20,601 bases of DNA from Ruminococcaceae bacterium UBA3323 (GCA_002361935.1 DESD01000064.1:6007-26607), one strand, 5' to 3'; positions 8,056 through 15,743 are shown, counted from the first letter of the stretch. Translations and numbers: made by a program. Notes: generated by a model from the letters alone, not told the origin.

Positions 8056-8826
8056 TTATAAAACTATTTTATATTTCTGCTTCTGAGAATAAAGAAGCAA
8101 CGTTTGCGTCATCTGCCTTGATCTGATGCCATAAAAGATATTGAACATAAGACTTGTTATTCCTGTAAAAGCAACAATAATCATAACCAGAATAATAAAT
8201 TCCTTAGAAAACGGATTATACATAACAGAGCCTATCCTTGTATAAATATAAAGCCTTGGCATAAAGCCCATAACGCTCAGCACAAGATAATAAATAAAAT
8301 CATAATGCATTGAGCCGTAAAGCTTTGAAATCATTCCGAGAGGGATGGACGGAACCAGACGGGAAACAACAAGAATATACGGATTTCCCGTACCCTTAAA
8401 CAAAACCCACTGCTTTAAGAACCGTATTTTTCGTATATTGAGTATCATCATGGCCCAGCCGCCGCCTATCCATTTACCCTCAATATATTTTACAATAAAG
8501 AAAAAAGCAAGAAAAGTAACATTTATAATAATTGCATTCGGAAGTGAAAAAACCATACCGGAAATAACACATAAAACGCCCATTGGTATAGGCAACTGGC
8601 ATTTTGCAATATAAAGCGCAAAAAGACAAATTAATATTTCAATATGCGTATCCAAATCTGCCACGGCATTTTCAAGCTTGGACAGCCAGCTTGTAACTGC
8701 ATTAAATCTGACCTCCAGACTAGGCTGACGATACAGAAGAATTGAAAGCAGAACAAGCAGAGCTATTGTTACAAGTATAATTATAAAGGATATTAAATTT
8801 GTTTGATGGCGTTTGCTTCTCTTCAA
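8056..8826 (-). CDS. TVP38/TMEM64 family (VTT domain) membrane protein
   Basis: This integral membrane protein of about 256 residues has a hydrophobic N-terminal helix, then the VTT/SNARE-associated core with conserved G-x-V-F-S-L-P region, the G-T-G-N-P loop and R-L-V-P-S-I-P-L-G-M-I (near residues 155-165), and a final helix. VTT-domain proteins (DedA and TVP38) are linked to lipid scrambling and membrane homeostasis; the specific role here is unknown. The start is uncertain. A TTG at 8826 has GAGGT seven bases upstream and gives M-K-R-S-K-R-H; a GTG at 8835 is also open but has almost no space from that same GAGG. The basic N-terminus fits an inside-positive first helix. It follows pheA by about 26 bp in the same operon. 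Confidence 0.87.
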   Translation of the reverse strand: MKRSKRHQTNLISFIIILVTIALLVLLSILLYRQPSLEVRFNAVTSWLSKLENAVADLDTHIEILICLFALYIAKCQLPIPMGVLCVISGMVFSLPNAIIINVTFLAFFFIVKYIEGKWIGGGWAMMILNIRKIRFLKQWVLFKGTGNPYILVVSRLVPSIPLGMISKLYGSMHYDFIYYLVLSVMGFMPRLYIYTRIGSVMYNPFSKEFIILVMIIVAFTGITSLMFNIFYGIRSRQMTQTLLLYSQKQKYKIVL

Positions 8827-8852
8827 ATGCCACACCTCGCTTATATACTGAA

Positions 8853-9983
8853 TTAGTATTCGTGATAATTCCCTAAAAACTTAAAATCGGGAAGCTCTGA
8901 TGAAAGAGCGCAAAGCAAATCCATCGTTTTTTCATCTTTAAGATTACCGAGAAAATCGGTATAGAAATAATAATCAAAATCGCCGTTTCCGATTGGCCTT
9001 GATTCCAGCTTTGTTAAGTTAAGACCTGCCATTGAAAATCTGCCGAGCACCCTGTAAAGCGAGCCTGTTGTATGTGCAACGGAGAAAATAAGAGAAATTT
9101 TATCCGCATTATCTTCAATAATAAGCTTTTTGGAAATAACAATAAACCTTGTTTTATTATTGCTGATATTCTGAATATCCGTTTTAAGAACCCTGAGCCC
9201 ATACTTCTTTGCAGCCTCTTTCGGGCAGATTGCAGCAATATCCTTTCTGCCGCTTTCGGCAATATATTTTGCTGCTGCCGCCGTGTTGGAATAGTTAACA
9301 CCCGTAAAATTAAAATCCTTAATAAATTTAGAGCATTGCGCAAGGGCCTGCGGGTGGCTGTAAATTTTTTCAATATCTTCATATTTTGCGCCGTAATTTG
9401 CACAAAGGCAATGATTGATATCAAGAGAATATGCTCCTACAACATAGAATTTATATCTCATCATTAAATCATATGCCTCATGAACGGAGCCTGCAGTTGA
9501 ATTTTCAATCGGGATAACACCGAAAGGGGCTTCTCCTTTATTCACTGCCTCAAAAACATCCTCAAACTGGCTGTAATATTTTATATTTGAATCGGGAAAC
9601 AGAATTCTTGCCGCCTTATCCGTATTGCCTTCACTTACCCCGGCACAGGCAACATCTACACCGCTTTTTGAAATTTTTTTACCGGTTAATGCAGAATGAA
9701 CCGATCTGCGCAGTGCATCACCGCCGCCGATAATTCTGTGCTGAAGCTCACGGGAAGCATCCATCGTTGCAGCAAATATAGTTGCAATGGCGTCCCCCTG
9801 CTCGCCGCACTTTTTTCTTACATTATCCAGAATTTCTTTTTCTCTTTTTTCATTAAGAACAGGCATCCCGTTCTTAACCTTATATTCGGCAACCTCTCTT
9901 GATATACCCATTCTTTCCACAAGAAGCGGAATAATCTTTGAGTCTGTTTCATCAATCCGTTTTCTTAAATCAATTAAATCCAT
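8853..9983 (-). CDS. pheA: Bifunctional chorismate mutase / prephenate dehydratase
   Basis: This 376-residue P-protein converts chorismate to prephenate and then to phenylpyruvate for phenylalanine. The chorismate mutase domain covers about residues 1-90 and keeps the AroQ residues Arg7, Arg24, Lys35, Arg47 and Glu48 (E. coli Asp48 becomes Asn44). The dehydratase domain is about 105-290, with P-I-E-N-S (158-162), S-H-P-Q-A-L (209-214) and the catalytic T-R-F (278-280). The ACT domain (about 295-376) carries the phenylalanine-sensing E-S-R-P (327-330), so feedback inhibition is expected. The glycine-rich start of the dehydratase domain is unusual (C-A-G-V-S-E-G-N rather than GPEGT/GVEGA-like). 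The only upstream AAGGA is about 14 bases from the ATG, a weak ribosome site that may lower expression. It lies 20 bp after aroC. Confidence 0.95.
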   Translation of the reverse strand: MDLIDLRKRIDETDSKIIPLLVERMGISREVAEYKVKNGMPVLNEKREKEILDNVRKKCGEQGDAIATIFAATMDASRELQHRIIGGGDALRRSVHSALTGKKISKSGVDVACAGVSEGNTDKAARILFPDSNIKYYSQFEDVFEAVNKGEAPFGVIPIENSTAGSVHEAYDLMMRYKFYVVGAYSLDINHCLCANYGAKYEDIEKIYSHPQALAQCSKFIKDFNFTGVNYSNTAAAAKYIAESGRKDIAAICPKEAAKKYGLRVLKTDIQNISNNKTRFIVISKKLIIEDNADKISLIFSVAHTTGSLYRVLGRFSMAGLNLTKLESRPIGNGDFDYYFYTDFLGNLKDEKTMDLLCALSSELPDFKFLGNYHEY

Positions 9984-10003
9984 TTTCTATTATATTATCC
10001 TTT

Positions 10004-11077
10004 TTACATCATTAAATCAAGAAGTGTAACCGCTGTAATTCCTTCTATAACAGGAACAGCACGCGGCACAACGCAGGGATCATGTCTTCCCTTAACAACA
10101 AGCGTTTCATTTTCCATTGTCTGCAGATTAACGCTTTTCTGGGGAATAGATATAGATGGCGTAGGCTTTAAGGCAACCGAGAAAACCACAGGAGCACCGC
10201 TGCTCATTCCGCCCAAAACACCACCGTTATTATTGGACAAAAGCGCAACCCTGCCGTTTCTGATTTCATAGCCGTCATTTGCTTCACTGCCGAGCATTTC
10301 CGCAAAACCGAAGCCTGCACCGAACTGAACGCCTTTAACAGCAGGAATTCCGAAAAGCGCGGCAGAAAGCCGGCTTTCAATTGTATCAAACATATTTCCG
10401 CCAAGACCGACAGGCAGACCGACTGCAGCACATTCTATACTTCCGCCGACAGAATCGCCTTTTATTCTTGCTGCTTCAACACAGGCTCTCATTTCTGCCT
10501 CAACGGCATCGTTGATAACCGCAAACTGCTTATGGGTAACCGCATCAAGCTCTGCTTCACAAATCGTATTCTTATTAAAATGATCATCACAGGCACTGCC
10601 GATTCTGCTGATATGGGCACCTATTACAATACCCTTTTCTTTCAAAATCTGCTTTGCAACCGCACCTGCAAAAACAATCGGAGCAGTAAGCCTTCCGCTG
10701 AAGTGACCCCCACCCCTTACATCATTATTACCATGATACTTAATATATGCAGGATAATCACTGTGGCTTGGACGGGGAACAGACATTAAATTGCCGTAAT
10801 CTCCGCTTCTTGTATTTGTATTCTTTATTTCCATAGCAAGCGGAGCGCCTGTTGTTCTATCATTCAGCACACCGCTTAAAACAATAGGAGTGTCGCTTTC
10901 CCTGCGTGCTGTGGCCGTTTTATCATTACCGGGAGCACGCCTTGCCATTTCCCTTTTTATTTCATCAAAATCAAGCTTTATTCCGCACGGAAGCCCGTCT
11001 ATAACACAGCCGATAGCCTCGCCGTGGCTTTCGCCGAAAACCGATAGCTTTATTTTATTCCCTATTACCGAAGACAT
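10004..11077 (-). CDS. aroC: Chorismate synthase
   Basis: This enzyme removes phosphate from EPSP to give chorismate, using reduced FMN. The 357-residue protein has F-G-E-S-H-G (14-19, with His18), R-P-S-H-S-D-Y (102-108, with His105), the G-G-G-H-F-S-G-R loop (122-129), S-N-N-N-G-G-V-L-G-G and R-H-D-P-C near the C-terminus. These are the classic chorismate synthase signatures, and the length is normal. The ATG at 11077 is chosen because GGAGGG lies seven bases upstream; a longer reading from 11134 lacks this and adds a non-conserved tail. The gene overlaps the end of aroA by 23 bp, which suggests coupled translation. It sits fourth in the aromatic operon. Confidence 0.97.
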   Translation of the reverse strand: MSSVIGNKIKLSVFGESHGEAIGCVIDGLPCGIKLDFDEIKREMARRAPGNDKTATARRESDTPIVLSGVLNDRTTGAPLAMEIKNTNTRSGDYGNLMSVPRPSHSDYPAYIKYHGNNDVRGGGHFSGRLTAPIVFAGAVAKQILKEKGIVIGAHISRIGSACDDHFNKNTICEAELDAVTHKQFAVINDAVEAEMRACVEAARIKGDSVGGSIECAAVGLPVGLGGNMFDTIESRLSAALFGIPAVKGVQFGAGFGFAEMLGSEANDGYEIRNGRVALLSNNNGGVLGGMSSGAPVVFSVALKPTPSISIPQKSVNLQTMENETLVVKGRHDPCVVPRAVPVIEGITAVTLLDLMM

Positions 11078-12269
11078 TTGCCTGCCCTCCAATTCTGTTA
11101 TAATCCTCAAAGAATGACGGATAGGTTTTAGCAATGCTGTCTGCTTCCGTTATAACGGTTTCACCGTCTGCAAACAGAGCGGCAATACTGAAGGCCATAA
11201 CAATTCTGTGGTCATTATATCCAAGAAGCTCTGCACCCTTTAATGCCTTTCCGCCGTTAATAATCATTCCGTCTGCAGTTTCCGAAACATCTGCACCAAG
11301 CCTTTTCAGATTTGAAACAACGCTTTCAATCCTGTCGGACTCTTTAAATCTCAGTCTTTCGCCGCCGACAATTTCCGTTTTTCCCTTTGCATAAGCTGCT
11401 GCAACCGCAAGAGCAGGAACTGTATCCGGAATATCCGAAACATCAATTTTAATTCCCTTTAATTCTGCCTTGCGGCTTATAATTTCATCTTCTTTAATCT
11501 CTATATCCGCACCGAATTCTTTTAATACATCAACAATTGCCTTATCGCCCTGAACGGAATTCATATCCAAGCCCTTTAATACAACCTCATTGCCTACTGC
11601 ACCGCCAACCAGAAAAAATGCCGCCTGCGACCAATCCGATTCAACAAGATAATCCCGGATTATATACTGCTGATTTCCCTTTACAAAATAGCCGTTTTCC
11701 GTTTCCTTGATTTCAACTCCGAAATCCTGCATAACTTTAATGGTTAAATCAACATACGGCTTGCTTTCCAGCTTTGTTGTAAGCACAATTTCGCTGTCAC
11801 CGTCAAGTAAGGGAAGCGCAAAAAGAAGCCCTGAAATATACTGGGAGCTGATGTTGCCTGCAATTTCATATCTGCCGGGAGCCAGCTGCCCTTCAATGGA
11901 AAGAGGAAGCTTTCCGTTTGATGTGCATTTTATATTGTGCTTCGGAAGAAGCTCCAGAAAGGTTTCGAGAGGTCTTTCCGGAAGTCTGCCCGATCCAATA
12001 AAGGTTACGCTTTTTCCAAGTGCCGCTGCAACAGGAATTACAAAACGGAGCGTATTTCCCGATTCAATGCAGTCCACAATTTTTTCATCATTTTCAAGAG
12101 CGGAAATTGCCTGCTGCATTGCCTGCATATCCTTTGAACAAATAATTGGGCTTACTGTTCCTCCGCCTGCAAGAAACGAGCAAAGAAGCGCCCTGTGCGC
12201 AGCCGATTTGCTTGGCGGAATAACAACACTTCCGTTTAATACCGAATTTTCTATTTTTACGTTTTTCAT
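11055..12269 (-). CDS. aroA: 3-phosphoshikimate 1-carboxyvinyltransferase (EPSP synthase)
   Basis: This 404-residue enzyme joins shikimate-3-phosphate and phosphoenolpyruvate. It shows P-S-K-S-A-A-H-R (19-26, Lys21 and Arg26), S-S-Q-Y-I-S-G (141-147), the catalytic-Asp segment S-D-I-P-D-T-V-P, R-L-R-F-K-E-S-D-R-I and N-D-H-R-I. The segment that reads N-A-G-T-A-M-R-P in E. coli (the glyphosate contact) reads E-S-G-N-T-L-R-F here (69-76). The start lies one base after the aroB stop and has no clear ribosome binding site of its own, so it probably depends on ribosomes ending aroB. It is slightly shorter than the E. coli enzyme. Confidence 0.96.
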   Translation of the reverse strand: MKNVKIENSVLNGSVVIPPSKSAAHRALLCSFLAGGGTVSPIICSKDMQAMQQAISALENDEKIVDCIESGNTLRFVIPVAAALGKSVTFIGSGRLPERPLETFLELLPKHNIKCTSNGKLPLSIEGQLAPGRYEIAGNISSQYISGLLFALPLLDGDSEIVLTTKLESKPYVDLTIKVMQDFGVEIKETENGYFVKGNQQYIIRDYLVESDWSQAAFFLVGGAVGNEVVLKGLDMNSVQGDKAIVDVLKEFGADIEIKEDEIISRKAELKGIKIDVSDIPDTVPALAVAAAYAKGKTEIVGGERLRFKESDRIESVVSNLKRLGADVSETADGMIINGGKALKGAELLGYNDHRIVMAFSIAALFADGETVITEADSIAKTYPSFFEDYNRIGGQANVFGNRE

Positions 12270-12270
12270 T

Positions 12271-13320
12271 TTATAACCCGAATAATCCGTTTATTTTTTC
12301 ATCTTCAACAGGATAAATAAAGCTATCTCCAATTGTTTTCAGCATAACAAAATTGATCCCGGTTGATGTTTTCTTCTTATCGTGCTGCATCGCCTCAATA
12401 ATATCCTCAACAGAATTCCCGTCAAAGGTTTTCATATTGTATTTTTCAAGCACGCTTTTAATTCTTTCGGCAGTTCCTTTTTCGGTTAAGCCTTCCCTTT
12501 CACCGATTTTACATATCATAAGCATACCGATTCCGACAGCCTCACCATGGGATATACCCGAAAAATTATGAAGCTTTTCTATGCCGTGCCCTATTGTATG
12601 GCCGAAATTCAAAAGCGCTCTTTCGCCCTGTTCCTTTTCGTCACGCTCTACAACACCGCGCTTGATATCAACGCAGTCAAATATAATTTCTTCGATGTTT
12701 TCTTTAACATCCTCATTTTCTATCTTTTCAAAAAGGTTCGCCGATTTAATACAGCCGGACTTAATAACCTCGCCCATTCCGTCGCTGAAAAAATGATCGG
12801 GAAGTGTATTCAGCGCCAACGGATCAATCAGCACCAGTACAGGCTGATGAAACGCACCGCAAAGGTTTTTGCCCTGCGGCAGATCAACGCCTGTTTTTCC
12901 GCCTACTGAGGAATCCACCTGAGAAAGCAGCGTAGTAGGAATCTGAACAAAATCTATTCCTCTTAAATAAATGGCGGCCGCAAAGCCTGCCATATCTCCG
13001 CAGACACCGCCGCCGAGCGCAACAACAAGATCCTTCCTGGTTAACCCGTTTTGGGCAAGAAACTCAACCATTTCAACAATCGTTGCAGTTGTTTTTGAAT
13101 TTTCGCCTGCCGTAAAGATAAACGAGCAAACCGTATATCCTTCCTTTTCAAGGCTTGAAACAGCCCTGTCAAGATATAAAGGGGCAACATTGCTGTCCGT
13201 TATAACGCACACTTTTTTTGCATTAGAAACTTTTTTTATATAGCTTCCGCAATTTTGCATAATGCCCTTTTCAATCAATATTTCATAAGTTTTTCCAACA
13301 TGAACTGTTAGCCTTTTCAT
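12271..13320 (-). CDS. aroB: 3-dehydroquinate synthase
   Basis: This 349-residue NAD- and divalent-metal-dependent enzyme makes 3-dehydroquinate from DAHP, the second shikimate step. Diagnostic segments are G-G-G-V-C-G-D-M-A-G-F (NAD and phosphate binding, around residue 105), P-T-T-L-L-S-Q-V-D-S-S-V-G-G-K-T-G-V, the metal-binding Glu in G-M-G-E-V-I-K-S-G and the metal-binding histidines in F-G-H-T-I-G-H-G and S-H-G-E-A-V. Length is normal. Its ATG shares one base with the tyrA stop (TAATG), a classic coupled junction. DAHP synthase and the dehydroquinase, shikimate dehydrogenase and shikimate kinase genes are absent from this window and must lie elsewhere. Confidence 0.97.
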   Translation of the reverse strand: MKRLTVHVGKTYEILIEKGIMQNCGSYIKKVSNAKKVCVITDSNVAPLYLDRAVSSLEKEGYTVCSFIFTAGENSKTTATIVEMVEFLAQNGLTRKDLVVALGGGVCGDMAGFAAAIYLRGIDFVQIPTTLLSQVDSSVGGKTGVDLPQGKNLCGAFHQPVLVLIDPLALNTLPDHFFSDGMGEVIKSGCIKSANLFEKIENEDVKENIEEIIFDCVDIKRGVVERDEKEQGERALLNFGHTIGHGIEKLHNFSGISHGEAVGIGMLMICKIGEREGLTEKGTAERIKSVLEKYNMKTFDGNSVEDIIEAMQHDKKKTSTGINFVMLKTIGDSFIYPVEDEKINGLFGL

Positions 13321-14144
13321 TAACCGATTTCCTCTTTGATTTTATTTGCCTTTGCCATTAATTCAATAAGCGCAGAGCCGTCTTCTTCTTTTATCGCTTC
13401 TTTAAATTTTTCAAGATTCGAAACCAAATCATCTATTTCCCGAATAAGCGGCTCCTTATTTGAAATAAACAGCTCGCTCCACATTTCACCGTTAATTCTT
13501 GCAACACGGGAAACATCCCTGTAGGAGCCTGCTGAAAAGCCCGGATGATACGGGGCAAGCGGACTTAAAACATAGGAGCATGCAAGCACATGCGCAATCT
13601 GGGAGGTAAATGCAATCATTTCATCGTGATGCTCAGGGGTTGTAACAACCGTTCTTTTAAAGCCCATTTCCTTTGCAAGCTCAACAAGGGTATCTGTTTC
13701 GGATTTTTTTGCATTTGTAGGCGTACAGATAAACGAAGCATTATCAAACAGGGTGGCAAGGCTGGCATCATAGCCCGAAACCTCACGGCCTGCCATCGGA
13801 TGTGCACCGATATATGAAAAATCAAAACGCTCTTTTTCAAGAGTTCTGCATATTTTTGTTTTGATACCGCAGCTATCCGTTACGATGCTGCCCTTTTTGA
13901 ATTTATCCTTATTTTCCATAACAAACGGAACAATTGCATCGGGATAAAAATTGATAAAGGTTATATCTGCCTGCGAAAGCAGGCTGTCAAGCTCACCTGT
14001 TTCATCAATTGCACCGTCTGCAAGTGCCTTTTCTGTAACAGATTCCGTTCTGTTCCAGCCCAACACATAATGATTTGTATTTTTCTTTAAGGATTTTGCA
14101 ATGCTTGCACCGATAAGTCCCAAGCCCAAAACTAAAATTCTCAT
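13320..14144 (-). CDS. tyrA: Prephenate dehydrogenase
   Basis: This 274-residue enzyme oxidises and decarboxylates prephenate to 4-hydroxyphenylpyruvate, the tyrosine precursor. It starts with a Rossmann motif G-L-G-L-I-G-A-S (residues 7-14), followed by T-D-S-C-G-I-K, G-A-H-P-M-A-G-R-E (around 120) and T-P-x-x-H-D in the dehydrogenase core. The protein ends after the helical dimerisation domain, so it lacks the C-terminal ACT domain found in many Gram-positive TyrA enzymes; tyrosine feedback may therefore be weaker or act elsewhere. The ATG at 14144 has GGAAG eight bases upstream; an in-frame GTG five codons earlier is less likely. It is the first gene of the aromatic operon. Arogenate as substrate cannot be excluded. 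Confidence 0.94.
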   Translation of the reverse strand: MRILVLGLGLIGASIAKSLKKNTNHYVLGWNRTESVTEKALADGAIDETGELDSLLSQADITFINFYPDAIVPFVMENKDKFKKGSIVTDSCGIKTKICRTLEKERFDFSYIGAHPMAGREVSGYDASLATLFDNASFICTPTNAKKSETDTLVELAKEMGFKRTVVTTPEHHDEMIAFTSQIAHVLACSYVLSPLAPYHPGFSAGSYRDVSRVARINGEMWSELFISNKEPLIREIDDLVSNLEKFKEAIKEEDGSALIELMAKANKIKEEIG

Positions 14145-14175
14145 AAGACATACTTCCACTAATAAATCTCTTTAT

Positions 14176-14204
14176 ATAATAATATATAATTCCTGTAAAA
14201 TCAA
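14176..14204 (-). promoter_or_regulatory. Promoter of the tyrA-aroBAC-pheA operon
   Basis: On the minus strand -35 TTGATT (14199-14204) and -10 TATTAT (14176-14181) are 17 bases apart. The predicted start near 14169 leaves a leader of only about 25 bases before tyrA, so there is no room for a T-box or a peptide attenuator. Confidence 0.6.
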
Positions 14205-14245
14205 GAAAATTGGGATTAAATTATTATAAACTGATGGATACACGG

Positions 14246-14275
14246 AAAAATGCAGCCGAAAAATCGACTGCATTT
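14246..14275 (-). terminator. Intrinsic terminator after the MFS gene
   Basis: On the minus strand AAATGCAGTCG / CGGCTGCATTT (14265-14275 and 14248-14258) forms an 11-bp stem with one wobble pair and a six-base loop. It runs into five T (14246-14250). It lies six bases after the MFS stop and separates this unit from the aromatic operon promoter. Confidence 0.85.
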
Positions 14276-14281
14276 CTTTAG

Positions 14282-15565
14282 TTATTCAAGCTTCCGGATG
14301 TTTTTATCTTTTCTGAACAAAAGGCAGACGGCTATTCCCGCAAATGCCAGAAGCATAAACAGAAATGCGGCACCCGAGCCCTTTCCTGTTCCGAATAATG
14401 CTGACAATAGACGGTTATTGTTTTTCGCCATAATCGGTTCAAACACCCGATCAACCAAAAATCCTCCGATAATATAGCCCAAAGGGATTGTAAAAAACTG
14501 AAATGAATTTCTTGCCGCATAAACCCGTCCCTGCATCTGAACAGGAATACGTTCACGGAATAAAACATCCATATTCGCATTCATAACGGGAATACACAGC
14601 CATCCCAATACTCCGCCGATGCACCATAACGGTAAGGTTTTCCCAAAGGCAAGAAAAAAGTTTTCCGTGCTCATGGATATAAGCAATGCATTGCAAATTA
14701 CCCTTACCCTGCTTTTCGGTGTCGGCATTAACGAAGCGACAATACTGCCTATAAGCGTAGCCACACCTATAAATGCATTTACTGTTCCGAGTGCAATTTC
14801 GCCGCCGTTTTCCTTTGACAATATCATTGCAGGAAAGGCAGCATTATATATGGATGCAATAAGATTTATACAGGCTAAAAAAAGTATTAAATCCAAAATG
14901 CCTCTGTTCTGTTTCAGATAAGTAAGTCCGCTTTTTGTTAAAGCTAAAAACGAATCCGTATTCTTTTTAGCATTGTATTCAGGTATTTTAACAAAAAACG
15001 CCAGCGAGATAAAAGCAATCGCAAAGGTAAACAGATCAATATAAATAACCGTTTGCAGATTTGCAAAAGACAGAACCGCGGTTGCAATAATCGGTGTTAA
15101 AATACTGATCAACGCATTTGAAAACGAGCGCATTCCGCTTACCCTTTGATAATGCTTTTTAGATGTTAAAAGCGTAATTGCAACATCCGATGCAGGCTGC
15201 TGAACCGTGTTCATCAATCCGTTTAATGCATTCAAGCAATACAAATGCCATATTTCAAGCCGGCCCGTTTTCAGCAAAATAAAAATTGAAACCGTGCACA
15301 AAGCGGCAAACGTATCGCTGACCAGCATGGCAGCCTTTTTATTCCACTTGTCACTTAATGAGCCCACAAAGATGCTCATGATTACATATGGCGCATAGGA
15401 ACAAACAGATAATAATGCCGTGGTCAGTGCCGAGCCTTTTGCAGTGTATGACCAAACTATAAGTGCATAATTCGTCATTGAACTGCCTAATTGTGACAGT
15501 GCCTGTGTTGCCCAAAGAATCAAAAAATATTTTAATTCCGTAAAAGTAGTTTTTATTGAATTCAT
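14282..15565 (-). CDS. MFS efflux transporter (macrolide-efflux Mef-like, MFS_3 group)
   Basis: This 427-residue polytopic protein has about 12 membrane segments. The N-terminus F-L-I-L-W-A-T-Q-A-L-S resembles MefA-type pumps, and motif A between helices 2 and 3 reads G-S-L-S-D-K-W-N-K-K. A long cytoplasmic loop with K-K-N-T-D-S-F (around residue 205) divides the halves, and R-x-P-V-Q-M-Q-G-R-V-Y-A-A-R follows helix 8, as in the group of drug exporters to which Mef belongs. The drug cannot be named from sequence. The ATG has AAGGAG nine bases upstream, but that site is folded into the hairpin 15568-15614 behind a 12-codon leader ORF, so expression is probably controlled at translation. It follows the methyltransferase gene by 160 bp and ends at a strong terminator. 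Confidence 0.88.
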   Translation of the reverse strand: MNSIKTTFTELKYFLILWATQALSQLGSSMTNYALIVWSYTAKGSALTTALLSVCSYAPYVIMSIFVGSLSDKWNKKAAMLVSDTFAALCTVSIFILLKTGRLEIWHLYCLNALNGLMNTVQQPASDVAITLLTSKKHYQRVSGMRSFSNALISILTPIIATAVLSFANLQTVIYIDLFTFAIAFISLAFFVKIPEYNAKKNTDSFLALTKSGLTYLKQNRGILDLILFLACINLIASIYNAAFPAMILSKENGGEIALGTVNAFIGVATLIGSIVASLMPTPKSRVRVICNALLISMSTENFFLAFGKTLPLWCIGGVLGWLCIPVMNANMDVLFRERIPVQMQGRVYAARNSFQFFTIPLGYIIGGFLVDRVFEPIMAKNNNRLLSALFGTGKGSGAAFLFMLLAFAGIAVCLLFRKDKNIRKLE

Positions 15566-15567
15566 TT

Positions 15568-15614
15568 GACTTTGCTCCTTAATTTAAATTCGTTTGAAAT
15601 TAAAATGCAAAGTC
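15568..15614 (-). promoter_or_regulatory. Hairpin hiding the MFS ribosome binding site
   Basis: On the minus strand the 18-base arm at 15597-15614 (starts GACTTTGC, ends TTAATTT) pairs with the 18-base arm at 15568-15585 (AAATTAAGGAGCAAAGTC). I count 15 Watson-Crick pairs, two G-U pairs and one A-A mismatch, around an 11-base loop. The second arm contains the whole Shine-Dalgarno AAGGAG and ends two bases before the ATG of the MFS gene. When formed, it should block translation of the pump. Confidence 0.75.
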
Positions 15615-15675
15615 CGTTCGGACGAAATGAATATCTATTTCTCCATGCAACCTCGCCCTTAGACTTTGCACGGAG
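15606..15675 (-). promoter_or_regulatory. Competing leader pairings upstream of the MFS gene
   Basis: Two other stems compete in the leader RNA. First, TGCAAAGTC in the last codons of the leader ORF (15662-15670) pairs perfectly over 9 bp with GACTTTGCA (15606-15614), the same strand that closes the ribosome-site hairpin. Second, CTCCGTGCAA (15666-15675) pairs over 10 bp, with one G-U, with TTGCATGGAG (15641-15650). The second pairing would keep the leader arm busy and leave the ribosome site hidden; the first would free it. A small GTCC-GAAC-GGAC hairpin (15612-15623) also overlaps. Which fold prevails, and what switches it, is inference. Confidence 0.55.
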
Positions 15676-15697
15676 CCTTTACAATGCAGAGCAGCAT
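15659..15697 (-). CDS. 12-codon leader peptide ORF of the MFS gene
   Basis: A 12-codon ORF encodes M-L-L-C-I-V-K-A-P-C-K-V and ends with TAA. It has a near-perfect ribosome binding site, GGAGG (15706-15710), eight bases upstream of its ATG. It lies 28 bp after the methyltransferase stop and 93 bases before the MFS start. Its final codons (TGC AAA GTC) form one arm of the competing stems described at 15606-15675, so ribosome position on this ORF should decide the RNA fold. This matches leader peptides of erm, cat and related resistance genes, where a drug stalls the leader ribosome. The peptide lacks the basic-x-basic macrolide stalling motif; the K-A-P stretch could matter. I did not recognise the peptide as a described leader. 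Confidence 0.7.
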   Translation of the reverse strand: MLLCIVKAPCKV

Positions 15698-15713
15698 AGC
15701 CCTTTCCTCCAAA

Positions 15714-15743
15714 ATTATAATAAAATCAATTCATCTGCTCCAA
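15714..15743 (-). promoter_or_regulatory. Possible promoter of the leader-MFS unit
   Basis: A perfect -10 TATAAT lies at 15714-15719 on the minus strand, with only a weak -35 candidate TTGGAG (15738-15743) 18 bases away inside the end of the methyltransferase gene. Starts would fall near 15707-15708, leaving part of the leader ribosome binding site at the 5' end of the RNA. Read-through from the upstream genes is an equally good source of transcript. Confidence 0.35.

Noticed and set aside
15606..15670. Reading the TGCAAAGTC / GACTTTGCA stem plus TTTTAATTT as an intrinsic terminator of the MFS leader
   Set aside because: The 9-bp stem encloses a loop of nearly 50 bases and the T run is broken; control by hiding the ribosome site explains the pairing better.
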